From Thermofilum sp. (GTDB lineage: Archaea; Thermoproteota; Thermoprotei; Thermofilales; Thermofilaceae), in the NCBI GenBank assembly GCA_020832965.1, contig JAJHRM010000012.1, positions 1 to 29,169 on the forward strand: DNA of 29,169 bases, written 5' to 3'. Position 1 is the first letter of the stretch. Each line of letters opens with the position of its first letter. Shown in pieces: positions 7,862 through 15,094 of the stretch. The notes beneath the pieces were generated by a model. It did not search any database and had not been told where the DNA came from. It worked only from the letters and a program-made list of their open reading frames with translations. Position numbers and translations under genes: made by a program.

Positions 7862-9245
7862 GCTCTACACTAGGGTCACCAGGCAGATCTTCGGTGCTAG
7901 GGGCTCACTGGTTTTCGTGAAGACTGTGCCCGGCGTAAGCTACGGCGAGCTAGTGGAGCTGGACGTTGACGGCGACGTCAGGCTTGGGCAGGTTGTAGAC
8001 GTCTCGCGCGACGTAACAGTGGTGCAGGTATTCGGGTCGTCCCTAGGCATCACGCCGGGGAGGACAGCAGTGAGACTGCGGGGCGAGAGGCTTAGACTAC
8101 CTGTGTCGGTCGACATGCTGGGGAGGATCTTCAACGGACTCGCGCAACCGATTGACGGCGGTCCTCCGGTGGTGCCGGAGGACTACGCTGACGTACACGG
8201 TGTGCCGCTCAACCCCGCGCTTCGAGAGCCGCCCTCGGAGTTCATCGAGACGGGAGTCTCCGTCATAGACGGGATGCTCACGCTGGTCCGGGGACAGAAG
8301 CTCCCGATATTCTCCGGCAGCGGGCTGCCGCATAACAAGATCGCCATGCAGATAGTGAGGCAGGCCAGGGTCAAGGGCAAGGAGGAGGGCTTCGCCGTCG
8401 TCTTCGGCGCTGTCGGCGTAACGTTCGAGGAGGCTATGTACTTCCTCGACGAGCTGAGGAAGATGGGCGCAATAGACAGAACGGCAGCGTTCATAGCCTC
8501 GGCGTCGGCGCCCACAGTTGAGAAGCTCGCCTTGCCGAGAACTGCTCTGACCGCGGCAGAGCACCTGGCGTGGAAGCACGACATGCACGTCCTCGCAATC
8601 CTCACGGACATGACGAACTACTGCGAGGGGCTTAAGGAGGTGTCGGCTGCGAGGGAGGAGGTACCCGGCAGGAGGGGATACCCGGGCTACATGTACACCG
8701 ACCTCGCGACTATGTACGAGCGGGCTGGCAGGGTCCAGGGGAGGAGGGGCAGCGTCACGATAATGCCGATACTCACGATGCCTGACGACGACATAACGCA
8801 CCCAATACCTGACCTCACGGGGTACATAACGGAGGGGCAGATAGTCCTCTCACGGGATCTGTGGCGCAAGGGGATATACCCGCCGGTTGACGTCTTCCTC
8901 TCGCTCTCGAGAATGATGAAGGAGGGCATAGGTCCGGGCAAGACGAGGGAGGACCACGCGCCGGTCTTCGGCCAGTTGACGAGGGCTTACGCCGAGGGCC
9001 AAAGGCTGAGAGAGATCATAGCCATAGTCGGGACGGAGTCCTTGACGGAGAGGGACAGGAAGTACCTGAGCTTCGCGGACCTCTTCGAGGCTAAGTTCAT
9101 AAACCAGGGCGAGTATGAGAGGAGGACCATCGAGGAAACCTTAGACCTCGCCTGGGACCTCCTGAGCATACTGCCAGAGGAGGAGCTAGCGGTCAGAGAG
9201 GAGCTCATCAGGAAATACCACCCCAAGTACAGGTCCCGGAAATGA
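7851..9245 (+). CDS. atpB: A-type ATP synthase regulatory subunit B
   Basis: 464 residues from the GTG at 7851, chosen because [10 protein letters not shown] begins the N-terminal barrel and GGTGGT lies just upstream at 7841-7846; a GTG at 7842 is possible. The P-loop position reads [11 protein letters not shown], the non-catalytic form typical of B subunits. [47 protein letters not shown] and the interface arginine region [14 protein letters not shown] are all present. It alternates with A in the head and helps form the catalytic sites. Its start lies inside the end of atpA, and its stop overlaps the atpD ATG (ATGA), so expression of the three is coupled. Confidence 0.97.
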   Translation: MKAKLYTRVTRQIFGARGSLVFVKTVPGVSYGELVELDVDGDVRLGQVVDVSRDVTVVQVFGSSLGITPGRTAVRLRGERLRLPVSVDMLGRIFNGLAQPIDGGPPVVPEDYADVHGVPLNPALREPPSEFIETGVSVIDGMLTLVRGQKLPIFSGSGLPHNKIAMQIVRQARVKGKEEGFAVVFGAVGVTFEEAMYFLDELRKMGAIDRTAAFIASASAPTVEKLALPRTALTAAEHLAWKHDMHVLAILTDMTNYCEGLKEVSAAREEVPGRRGYPGYMYTDLATMYERAGRVQGRRGSVTIMPILTMPDDDITHPIPDLTGYITEGQIVLSRDLWRKGIYPPVDVFLSLSRMMKEGIGPGKTREDHAPVFGQLTRAYAEGQRLREIIAIVGTESLTERDRKYLSFADLFEAKFINQGEYERRTIEETLDLAWDLLSILPEEELAVREELIRKYHPKYRSRK

Positions 9246-9868
9246 GCACAGAAGTAATTAAGATCGCGAGGCCGACAAGGTTAGAGCTGCTGAGGCTCAG
9301 GAGGAGGCTCGCGCTGGCCAGGCGCTTCCACGGCCTGCTAAGGGACAGAGAGATCTTCTTGCTGGGAGCCTTTAGGGAAACGTTGAAGTCCGCCGTCGAG
9401 GCGAGGAGGGAGCTCAACGAGCTCCTGTTGAGGGCATACGCAAGCTACTACGCGGCACTGTACATGCATGGGCCGAGCGCGCTTGAGGCTTACGCGTCCA
9501 CGGTGCCCTCGACGGCTAAGCTACAGGCGGGCTACAAGAACATCATGGGGGTGTGGAGCTACTCCTACAGCTTCGACGGCGTACCAGAGCCACAACCGCA
9601 CCTGCCGCTCGAGCTCTCGGAGCTTCAGCTGGTCAGGAGGGAACTACTCGACCTCGTAGCGAGGGTCTCTGAGCACGAGAAGGCACTGATAAACATCGGG
9701 GCGGAGGTCAGGAGGCTTAGGAGGATCGTGAATACGCTGGAGAAGGTCTACATCCCGAGGCTCGAGAGGACAATAAGGTACCTGGCGATGAAGTTCGACG
9801 AGATGAGGCGCGAAGAGACCATCAGAACCATCAAGATCAAGAAGAGGCTGGTAGGCGAGGGTCCCTGA
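9242..9868 (+). CDS. atpD: A-type ATP synthase subunit D (central stalk rotor)
   Basis: 208 residues. It starts with [21 protein letters not shown]..., the N-terminal helix of subunit D, has a short middle hairpin ([11 protein letters not shown]), and ends with a second long helix containing [25 protein letters not shown], the family's conserved C-terminal stretch. The two long helices form the left-handed coiled-coil shaft turning inside the A3B3 head. The ATG overlaps the atpB stop. It is the last gene of the operon and is followed by a strong hairpin at 9891-9917. Confidence 0.95.
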   Translation: MSTEVIKIARPTRLELLRLRRRLALARRFHGLLRDREIFLLGAFRETLKSAVEARRELNELLLRAYASYYAALYMHGPSALEAYASTVPSTAKLQAGYKNIMGVWSYSYSFDGVPEPQPHLPLELSELQLVRRELLDLVARVSEHEKALINIGAEVRRLRRIVNTLEKVYIPRLERTIRYLAMKFDEMRREETIRTIKIKKRLVGEGP

Positions 9869-9890
9869 ACCTCTAGGCGCCTGCAGCGTG

Positions 9891-9917
9891 CTCTAGGCGT
9901 GCGGCGCACGCCTAGAG
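9891..9917. terminator. 12-bp perfect hairpin after the ATP synthase operon
   Basis: CTCTAGGCGTGC (9891-9902), loop GGC, GCACGCCTAGAG (9906-9917). The nonamer CTCTAGGCG also occurs just before it at 9871-9879, beside the palindrome AGGCGCCT (9875-9882). It lies 22 nt after the atpD stop, so a transcript-end or RNA-stability role is likely. There is no classical T-tract. Confidence 0.6.
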
Positions 9918-10005
9918 TGGAGGAAAGCAATCAAGGAGCTAGCACGAAAGAGAAACGCGCAACCCAGAGGACGAGAAGGCTACTCGAGCTCGCGGAAAAC
10001 CACTC

Positions 10006-10479
10006 CTAAAACTTGAACGCGCGCCTTACTGGGAGCTTGGTAGACTCCTTGACATTTTCCAAAACGACAGATGTGTATGTTTTTTCGACCCCCTCAATGT
10101 TACGTAGCTTGTTGACGACGAGTTCTCCAAGCTCATCTACACTGCTGACCCTGACCTTAGCCAGTATGTCCCATTCCCCAGTAATTATGTGTACCTCTAG
10201 GACCTCTGGTATTTTCGCTATTTCGCTCGCAACCTTCCTCTGGTCTAACCCTCTTTCCCGTGAGAACGAGATGAAGACGTAAGCTAGGGTGCTGAAGCCA
10301 AGTTTCTTGGGGTCTAGGATGGCTCGATACGCTTTGATGAAGCCTTCCTTCTCCAGGCGCTTGAGCCTGGTGTGTGTGGTGGTTATTGGTGACCCGATTT
10401 TCCGGCTGAGCTCCTTGACTGTTAGCCTGGCGTTCTCCTGCAGTATTTCGAGCAGAGCCACGTCCTTATCGTCAAGCAT
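10006..10479 (-). CDS. Lrp/AsnC-family transcription regulator
   Basis: 157 residues. The N-terminal HTH is LLEILQENARLTVKELSRKIGSPITTTHTRLKRLEKEGFIKAY, a textbook Lrp/AsnC winged helix. The C-terminal RAM/ligand-binding domain begins with KLGFSTLAYVFISF and includes VLEVHIITGEWDILAKVRVSS. It should bind DNA as a dimer or octamer and sense an amino acid or similar ligand; target genes cannot be read from here. The ATG at 10479 is supported by a TATA-like CATATTTTT about 27 nt upstream (leaderless). An upstream in-frame TTG at 10491 is less likely. It follows the unknown gene ending at 10522, 43 nt away, on the same strand. Confidence 0.93.
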   Translation of the reverse strand: MLDDKDVALLEILQENARLTVKELSRKIGSPITTTHTRLKRLEKEGFIKAYRAILDPKKLGFSTLAYVFISFSRERGLDQRKVASEIAKIPEVLEVHIITGEWDILAKVRVSSVDELGELVVNKLRNIEGVEKTYTSVVLENVKESTKLPVRRAFKF

Positions 10480-10503
10480 GTAGCCACACAACCTGCTTCT
10501 GAA

Positions 10504-10513
10504 AAATATGCTT
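10504..10513 (-). promoter_or_regulatory. TATA box for the Lrp-family gene
   Basis: GCATATTTTT read on the minus strand, within an AT-rich stretch between the upstream stop and the Lrp start. Its centre is about 29 nt from the ATG at 10479, consistent with a leaderless transcript. Autoregulation is common in this family but no operator is obvious. Confidence 0.45.
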
Positions 10514-10521
10514 TTCTATTT

Positions 10522-11205
10522 CTAATTTTTCGAAAAATCTTCTCCCTCTTCTTCGAGTTCCTTGTAAAAAATCCTCGCAATGCGCTCCGAGATTCCTCTA
10601 CGAGTAGTGGTCTGCGAGGCCTTTCGAATATTGTTTTTTGCTTCCCTGATCGCCAGAACGCTCGCCTTGACTATTGCCTCCCTCTCTATTTCTCTCAGGA
10701 TTTTTCTCACGACTCGAACGGCATTACGTATCGTCATTGCCCCAGGTAATGGGATCGCGAAGGAAACATACAGCATATCGTCATCGTCCTCGAAGCCTAC
10801 GAATGAGAGAAAGCCCCTATCCAGCAGTTCCTCAAGTATTGAAGATAGAGCATCCTTCAGCGCCTCTAGGCCTATGTACGACTTCCAGTCAGCAGCCCAC
10901 TCCTCGACATCCACTAAGGCAATTTCCTTGCCAAATTTCACTTCATAGGTGAAAAGGTTGCCGAACCTTAGCATGTAGAGGACGTTTTTATCGACGTACG
11001 CAACGGGCTCTATAAGCACTTCTTCCGGGATTTGGCTCAGTTTAACATTCCTTAAACTAGCTACAGGGACGGGGACGAAGTCCCCCACTCCTTCAAACAA
11101 TTCGCCGTTAATGTCGACGTAGAGAATTTCCCCGTCCTCGGATAAGAAAGCCTTCACTTTGCCGGATGCTATGAGCTTTGCTGGATGCCCATGTTTCTGG
11201 TCCAT
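10522..11205 (-). CDS. Hypothetical protein (227 aa)
   Basis: I do not recognise this protein. It has no membrane segment or signal peptide. The N-terminal ~100 residues look beta-rich (LIASGKVKAFLSEDGEILYVDINGE). The middle has an acidic run (GFEDDDDMLYVSF), and the C-terminal third is one long basic helix region (AVRVVRKILREIEREAIVKASVLAIREAKNNIRKA) ending in charged residues. A helical basic tail could bind nucleic acid or a partner, but this is speculation. The ATG at 11205 is preceded by GGTG at about 11211-11214, a good ribosome site. It lies 43 nt upstream of the Lrp-family gene and may share its regulation. The TATA candidate is TTTAATAC at about 11240-11247. Confidence 0.75.
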   Translation of the reverse strand: MDQKHGHPAKLIASGKVKAFLSEDGEILYVDINGELFEGVGDFVPVPVASLRNVKLSQIPEEVLIEPVAYVDKNVLYMLRFGNLFTYEVKFGKEIALVDVEEWAADWKSYIGLEALKDALSSILEELLDRGFLSFVGFEDDDDMLYVSFAIPLPGAMTIRNAVRVVRKILREIEREAIVKASVLAIREAKNNIRKASQTTTRRGISERIARIFYKELEEEGEDFSKN

Positions 11206-11317
11206 TCTAACACCGGTTCCGCAAGAAGATACGCTACGCAGTATTAAAGCATAGTGTTGCAGCTACAATAATGGAACATAGGTGTAGCTTGTTTAACCTT
11301 AGAACTAGGTTCAGAAG

Positions 11318-11326
11318 ATTTTTAAG
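11318..11326 (+). promoter_or_regulatory. TATA box for the small membrane protein / HAD operon
   Basis: ATTTTTAAG, about 35 nt before the ATG at 11357. It predicts a start of transcription near 11348 and a very short leader. Confidence 0.5.
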
Positions 11327-11356
11327 TGTCAAAAGAAGACTATATGGGTTCGCGGC

Positions 11357-11596
11357 ATGTCTTGGCTAGGGGTGATTGGCATGCTGTTAATTGTGAGTGC
11401 ATGGGTTATAAGCCTCGACACTGTGCCGAGCCTGCGGTTAAGTCTGCTTTACGGTCTTGGAAGCCTGTTCCTGACGCTCCACTCTTACGTGATTAGCGAC
11501 GCAGTATTCCTTGTTCTTAATGTCCTCTCTTCACTGATCTCCATGTTTAATGTCTACAGGGCATTGAAGAGGAAGAGATTAGCGGGTAGGAGGTGA
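11357..11596 (+). CDS. Small three-helix membrane protein
   Basis: 79 residues with three hydrophobic segments (about 3-19, 26-44, 48-66) and a basic C-terminus (YRALKRKRLAGRR) that should face the cytoplasm. The pattern (glycine near the first helix, a serine-rich YGLGSLFLTLHSY second helix, an asparagine-bearing VLNVLSSLISMFNVYR third helix) resembles small three-helix CBU_0592/SemiSWEET-like membrane proteins, but the match is only by eye. Its stop codon TGA lies inside the ribosome site AGGAGGTGA used by the downstream HAD gene, so the two are translated as a coupled pair. Function unknown. Confidence 0.75.
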   Translation: MSWLGVIGMLLIVSAWVISLDTVPSLRLSLLYGLGSLFLTLHSYVISDAVFLVLNVLSSLISMFNVYRALKRKRLAGRR

Positions 11597-11602
11597 GAGA
11601 GT

Positions 11603-12304
11603 ATTCCAGCGGTATTTTTTGACATGGGAAGCACGCTGGTGTTCGACAGGGGCTTCGCCGGCCACCTCGCTAGGAATATTTGCGAGGCACTGGAGCAAGC
11701 TACCGGCAGGAAGTTTACTAGCCAAGAAGTATTGAGTGCATGGAATAAGACAAGTGTGCACGGTGATGATGTGGAGACGTGGGATCTTGTCAGGTCGATG
11801 TTCCTGCTGAGATTCTTGGGAATTACGCCCAGACCTGAGCTTGTAGACTTGACATATAGAGCTGTTTTGAGAAGCTATGTTGAAGGCTTCGAGCTGGACA
11901 GCAACGCGAGAGATGCTTTAAGGAAGGTTAAGGAGCTGGGATTTACTGTCGGAGTAATTACGAACGTGGGAAGCTACGAAATTGTTAGAACTAGGCTAGC
12001 TGAAGCAGGCCTAGTCGAGTACGTAGACGTCCTCATCGCATCGCAGGCTGTCGTGTGGAGAAAGCCTCACAGGAAGATATTCGAGTGGGCTTGCTTCCTG
12101 GCAGGTGTAGAGCCGCATCAGGCAGTGCACGTGGGTGACGACCCAAGAGCAGACATTGAGGGAGCGAAGAGCGCTGGTCTGAGAGCCATTCAGGTGTTGA
12201 GAGACGCCTCTAGCAAGAGTCCTGCTGCAGACGCCTGGGTCCATTCTGTTGGAGAGGTTCCAAGAGTTCTCGAAGAGTGGGTTTCAAAGGGATACCTTCG
12301 CTGA
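11603..12304 (+). CDS. HAD-superfamily hydrolase, apparent ATT start
   Basis: HAD phosphatase of 233 residues. Motif I is AVFFDMGSTLVFD with the nucleophile Asp7, motif II VGVITN, motif III lysine in VVWRKPHRKIFE, and motif IV HVGDDPRADIEGAKSAG, all intact. The helical cap lies between about residues 20 and 85. The first in-frame ATG (11624) comes after the nucleophile, so it cannot be the true start of an active enzyme. The preceding stop TGA at 11594-11596 leaves only ATT at 11603 as a start-like codon. It sits 6 nt after a perfect ribosome site, AGGAGGTGA (11588-11596), giving M-P-A-V-F-F-D. The substrate is unknown (small phosphate esters in relatives). The 3' end overlaps the opposite-strand regulator by 95 nt. 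Confidence 0.88.
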   Translation: MPAVFFDMGSTLVFDRGFAGHLARNICEALEQATGRKFTSQEVLSAWNKTSVHGDDVETWDLVRSMFLLRFLGITPRPELVDLTYRAVLRSYVEGFELDSNARDALRKVKELGFTVGVITNVGSYEIVRTRLAEAGLVEYVDVLIASQAVVWRKPHRKIFEWACFLAGVEPHQAVHVGDDPRADIEGAKSAGLRAIQVLRDASSKSPAADAWVHSVGEVPRVLEEWVSKGYLR

Positions 12305-12851
12305 GTAGGATCGACACTAGCCCCTTGAGAATGTCGCCTCTCTTCTCCCCAAAGACTGCTATTAGAAGATTCCCCCTGTTCCCGCTGGGGGAGACCTTGG
12401 AGCAGAGACGTGGCGCATAGAGACACAGGTCCTCGTTCCCAGGCGGCAAAATGTAAGAGTTGCCTTTGAATATCGCTATCACTGCCCCTTCAGCTCCCTC
12501 CTTTACAGCCTCATCTCTGAGTCTAACCACGTTTCTTGGGGGTAAATCTGCGTCGAGTAGCATGTAAGCAGCGAGATTTGCTCCAAGCTCTCCCCCATCT
12601 ACATACCCAATTTTCTCAACCTTCATTTCCCGTAGGAGGTTCTCTAGAAAACTCAACCCTGAGTCAGACAGCCTCGAGCCAGCTCTCACCTGAACTAATA
12701 GCCCCCTTTCCCTCAACTTTCTCAGGAGGGATTTCACCTTCCCCTCGCCAAGCCCGAATTCCTCCGCTAAAGTCTGCCTCCCAACGTAGCCCTTACACAG
12801 GTAAAGAAAGAGGAGAACAGAGATTTCCAGCTTAAAACTTCCAGTGCTCAT
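12210..12851 (-). CDS. Winged-helix regulator, DUF4443-like
   Basis: 213 residues. Residues 10-60 form a winged helix (LLFLYLCKGYVGRQTLAEEFGLGEGKVKSLLRKLRERGLLVQV). A C-terminal alpha/beta domain has GAEGAVIAIFKGNSYILPPG and GNLLIAVFGEKRGDILKGLVSILLSEG. This two-part layout matches archaeal DUF4443 transcription regulators, whose ligands are unknown. The ATG at 12851 lies inside the end of the upstream DUF4430 gene (20-nt overlap), so the two are probably one transcript. The 3' end overlaps the convergent HAD gene by 95 nt, leaving the last ~30 residues encoded antisense to it; those residues (after KPTLRELLEPL) look unlike a conserved domain. Confidence 0.8.
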   Translation of the reverse strand: MSTGSFKLEISVLLFLYLCKGYVGRQTLAEEFGLGEGKVKSLLRKLRERGLLVQVRAGSRLSDSGLSFLENLLREMKVEKIGYVDGGELGANLAAYMLLDADLPPRNVVRLRDEAVKEGAEGAVIAIFKGNSYILPPGNEDLCLYAPRLCSKVSPSGNRGNLLIAVFGEKRGDILKGLVSILLSEGIPLKPTLRELLEPLQQNGPRRLQQDSC

Positions 12852-13320
12852 AGCGCCATACGATTATGTCTCCGTCGGCAAGGGTATATTTGTCTGCCGC
12901 CACGGGACCCATCTCTAGAACCTTCTTCTCGAAGTTGTACCTGTACCAGAGCCAAGAGTATCCCTCATTCTTGGAGACCAGGCTCTCAGAGACCCCGTTT
13001 ACACTCACAACGTAAGCCCCCATAGGCGAGAGTTTGTACTCCACCTTAGCAACAGCGGTTAAAGCTGTTAAAGCGCTGGAACCTGCAGGCAGCGGCGTAG
13101 AATTAAACCAAACCAAGCTTCCGTTCCCGTAGTCAATAGCGATGTTCACGAGGACCGTTCTTGCCTTGTAAGATCTAAGCATGGATGATAGCCTCTCGTT
13201 TTCCAGGTAAAGGTAGGATGCTATACTGCTTGAAACTAGAGCCCACACGAGCAGAGTGATGAGAACAACGGTTACTACTCTGCCTTGTTTACTCGCATGT
13301 TTTAGCTCATTTTGAGCCAT
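12832..13320 (-). CDS. Membrane-anchored DUF4430 (transcobalamin-C-like) surface protein
   Basis: 162 residues. Basic N-terminus, then one membrane helix at about 15-38 (VVTVVLITLLVWALVSSSI), then an extracellular domain. TPLPAGSSALTALTAVAKVEYK, GAYVVSVNGVSES, YSWLWYRYN and AADKYTLADGDIIVWRYE follow the DUF4430 pattern, related to the C-terminal domain of transcobalamin/intrinsic factor. In bacteria DUF4430 proteins often accompany ECF transporters for corrinoids, and an ECF S component lies just upstream at 14291-14833. The ATG at 13320 is chosen because a TATA box (13343-13356) sits about 27 nt upstream; an in-frame start at 13362 lies upstream of that box. It overlaps the DUF4443-like regulator by 20 nt, which may control it. 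Confidence 0.78.
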   Translation of the reverse strand: MAQNELKHASKQGRVVTVVLITLLVWALVSSSIASYLYLENERLSSMLRSYKARTVLVNIAIDYGNGSLVWFNSTPLPAGSSALTALTAVAKVEYKLSPMGAYVVSVNGVSESLVSKNEGYSWLWYRYNFEKKVLEMGPVAADKYTLADGDIIVWRYEHWKF

Positions 13321-13342
13321 GTCATTTTGGATAAATATCCAG

Positions 13343-13356
13343 TATTTATATTTTTC
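13343..13356 (-). promoter_or_regulatory. TATA box for the DUF4430 gene
   Basis: AAAAATATAAATAC read on the minus strand. The predicted transcript starts 1-3 nt before the ATG at 13320, so it would be leaderless. This decides the start codon. Confidence 0.6.
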
Positions 13357-13499
13357 TCGCATGATCTCAGAGGAGCGTGCGCTACCTTGTCAACCATAAT
13401 GCTTGAGGATAGTTCACGAGGAAGTAAGAGGGAATGAAAATAAGGTAGCTAGTGTAAAAACAAAAAGGTCCTTCTGTATGGCGCCAACTCTCTCCTTAG

Positions 13500-14113
13500 C
13501 GCGCGAGCAGCGGAGAGGCGCTGCTGTACAAGGGCAAAGTGCTGAAGAGCGACTACTACTTCGAGAGGAGGATTGCGGCAATTGACAAGGCACTGTCTGA
13601 CGCCGGGATGGAGGGGGCGAGGAGGTCCGCGCTGCAAGAGGAGAGGAGGAGGCTGTTCGAGAAGTGGAGGAGGCGAAGGGACCAAGCCCTCGCCAATACA
13701 GCTTCGCACTTGAAGCGCTTCGCATGCGAGCGTAATGTCGGCATCGTCTTCGTAGGCTACCTGTGGTACATCTCTCAGGAGAAGCCTGGGAAGGGAAACA
13801 CGAACATGTGGAGCCAGCGCAGGCTGATGCTGAGATTAGCCACAACCCTCGAGAACGCTGGCATCGTAGCGTTTGCCGTTAGCGAGGACGGGACATCGAG
13901 GGAATGCGCCTACCACAAGGCGGAGGTTCAGAGGAAGCCTCGTGGGCTCGTCCACTGCCCCACAGGCACACAATGCACGCGGACGTGAACGGGGGCTTGG
14001 GCATCATGCTGCGCGGGCTTGAAGCGCTTGGCATCAAGGCGAAGCTGCCGAGGCAAATCAGGGTGCTCAGCTTCCTAGCAACACCCTCCGGAGTAAAACC
14101 CATAAAACTATAA
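13500..14113 (+). pseudogene. Decayed tnpB (IS200/IS605 family), copy 1
   Basis: It encodes the middle and end of a TnpB-type RuvC nuclease: ALLYKGKVLKSDYYFERRIAAIDKA, a basic helix (RRRRDQALANTASHLKRFA), VGIVFVGYLWYISQEKPGKGN, AFAVSEDGTSRECAY, then in another frame HADVNGGLGIMLRGLEALGIKA. The N-terminal wedge/REC and RuvC-I part is missing: the reading frame is cut by a stop at 13497-13499 directly before a GCGCGCG tract. A -1 type frameshift at the CCCC run near 13962 separates the zinc-ribbon region from the last catalytic aspartate (HADVN). The zinc ribbon has too few cysteines. The gene is inactive. It splits the DUF4430 gene from the ECF gene on the other strand. A 39-nt block after its stop is shared with copy 2. 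Confidence 0.85.
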
Positions 14114-14149
14114 CCCTGCGATAAGGCGGGGTAACGGGTGGCGCGCGCT
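14111..14149 (+). repeat. Conserved post-tnpB block, copy 1
   Basis: Starts at the tnpB stop codon: TAACCCTGCGATAAGGCGGGG, then TAAC, then TGGCGCGCGCT. The same block follows copy 2 at 24826-24865 (opposite strand), where TAACCCTTCGAAAAGGCGGGG and TGGCGCGCGCT are recognisable. CCC-GC / GC-GGG can pair as a small hairpin. By analogy with IS200/IS605 elements, this is the right end and/or the scaffold of the guide RNA made from the 3' end of tnpB. Confidence 0.55.
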
Positions 14150-14156
14150 CGCGCGT

Positions 14157-14289
14157 ACCTGCGCTCAGCTATCATTACGTGAACATCTCTTTGGGGGCAG
14201 GCGCAGGTGACTTGTAAAGGCTGGAGCCAAGCAGGGAAGAGCACGCGCACCTAGGAAGTAGGCTGCCAGGGAGCCCTGCAAGCGTGCTC
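14157..14289. repeat. Cluster of inverted repeats, possible structured RNA
   Basis: The 14114-14290 gap holds three complementary pairs: ACCTGCGC (14157-14164) with GCGCAGGT (14201-14208); GCAGGG (14231-14236) with CCCTGC (14274-14279); and GAGCACGC (14239-14246) with GCGTGCTC (14282-14289). The last two pairs alternate (A-B-A'-B'), the order of a pseudoknot, each separated by AA. GGCT...AGCC mini-hairpins precede both halves (14219-14228, 14261-14275). No protein is readable. It could be an RNA gene or a mobile-element end. Confidence 0.4.
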
Positions 14290-14290
14290 C

Positions 14291-14833
14291 TTAACTAGGG
14301 GAGGAGTAAAGATGAGTGGGTATGCGTTTTAAAGCCTCTACTAGAAACGTTGTGAGGAATGCTGTTGAGAGCTCAGTTACTGGGCCAACACCTAGCAGGT
14401 AGCCTCCCATCACCGGTAGGAATAGCCCAACTATTCCAAAGATGAGTGCCCTGGCTGGCTCGAGCCCGAGAATGATGTAGAGAAGCGCCGAGGTCACGAT
14501 GTCGAACAGTAGGCAGAGAAGGAATGTTGTCGCAAAGACGATAATCCTTTGCCTGGAAGAACTTGGTAAAACTCCGAGGAGGTAGGAAAGCGCGCCTGCA
14601 ACTATGGAATTCACCACGGTCCAGGGACCAGGGTATATGAGTAGATCGGAGAGAAGATAGCCCAGGAATCCGACTGCAAACCCGATTTCCCCGCCGAAGA
14701 TAAGCGAGGCTGTAAAGGCTAGGGAGAGAGGTAGATTTATGAACTGTACCGCTGTCACCAGGTTTTTAGCCACCCTAAAAGCCGTTACCATGGATGCAAA
14801 GACAGCGATTATTGCAACCTTTCTTGTATCCAC
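14291..14833 (-). CDS. ECF transporter S component (vitamin-binding membrane protein)
   Basis: 180 residues with five or six membrane helices and the usual S-component features: an N-terminal RKVAIIAVFASMVTAFRVAKN helix with small-residue spacing for docking on EcfT, then QFINLPLSLAFTASLIFGGEIGFAVGFLGYLLSDLL and YPGPWTVVNSIVAGALSYLLG. It should bind a vitamin outside the cell and deliver it with a shared EcfAAT module encoded elsewhere. The substrate cannot be read from the sequence; the DUF4430 neighbour hints at a corrinoid. The GTG at 14833 is chosen because the TATA box at 14855-14864 places the transcript start there (leaderless); a TTG at 14848 is possible. The 5' end overlaps the upstream small membrane gene by 59 nt. 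Confidence 0.82.
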   Translation of the reverse strand: MDTRKVAIIAVFASMVTAFRVAKNLVTAVQFINLPLSLAFTASLIFGGEIGFAVGFLGYLLSDLLIYPGPWTVVNSIVAGALSYLLGVLPSSSRQRIIVFATTFLLCLLFDIVTSALLYIILGLEPARALIFGIVGLFLPVMGGYLLGVGPVTELSTAFLTTFLVEALKRIPTHLYSSPS

Positions 14834-15092
14834 GAGGCTTTTGGACAAAAATCCAATATAAAAACTTTGGGATAAGAGACAAGAGCTTTCCAGATAAGCA
14901 AATGGCGATAAATATCACGAGGGCTAAGATCCCCAGGATGATTACTATTTCAGCTTTCTCTCTAACTTCTAATTCAATGCCAGCTGGTGCTGCTCCCACG
15001 TATTTTTCAGCGATAGAAGTCAAGGTGACTAGCATCACTAAGGAAAGCATGAAAAATATGATCATCAACCAGGAAAATGCTAGCTTCTCCAT
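14775..15092 (-). CDS. Small two-helix membrane protein
   Basis: 105 residues with two membrane segments, FSWLMIIFFMLSLVMLVTLTSI near the N-terminus and IVIILGILALVIFIAICLSG in the middle, separated by about 30 residues (EKYVGAAPAGIELEVREKAE) that probably face outside. The cytoplasmic tail has four closely spaced cysteine/basic residues (KKGCNNRCLCIHG). The ATG at 15092 lies 2 nt after the stop of the secreted thioredoxin-fold gene, so it is translated with it and may be its membrane partner. The tail is encoded across the promoter and first codons of the ECF gene, so the true end may carry little constraint. Not similar to DsbB as far as I can see. Confidence 0.6.
   Translation of the reverse strand: MEKLAFSWLMIIFFMLSLVMLVTLTSIAEKYVGAAPAGIELEVREKAEIVIILGILALVIFIAICLSGKLLSLIPKFLYWIFVQKPRGYKKGCNNRCLCIHGNGF
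14855..14864 (-). promoter_or_regulatory. TATA box for the ECF S-component gene
   Basis: GTTTTTATAT read on the minus strand, inside the coding sequence of the upstream small membrane protein. It predicts a leaderless start at the GTG at 14833. Confidence 0.5.
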
Positions 15093-15094
15093 GC

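Noticed and set aside
9917..10009. 30-codon frame after the operon hairpin (GTG start, basic composition).
   Set aside because: No promoter or ribosome site and no recognisable similarity; its start overlaps the hairpin.
13321..13362. Upstream start (13362) for the DUF4430 protein.
   Set aside because: It lies upstream of the TATA box at 13343-13356, so the codons would not be transcribed.
13950..13985. Programmed frameshift in tnpB copy 1 at the CCCC run.
   Set aside because: Copy 2 breaks frame at the same place but in the opposite direction, and both copies lack other essential parts, so decay is simpler.
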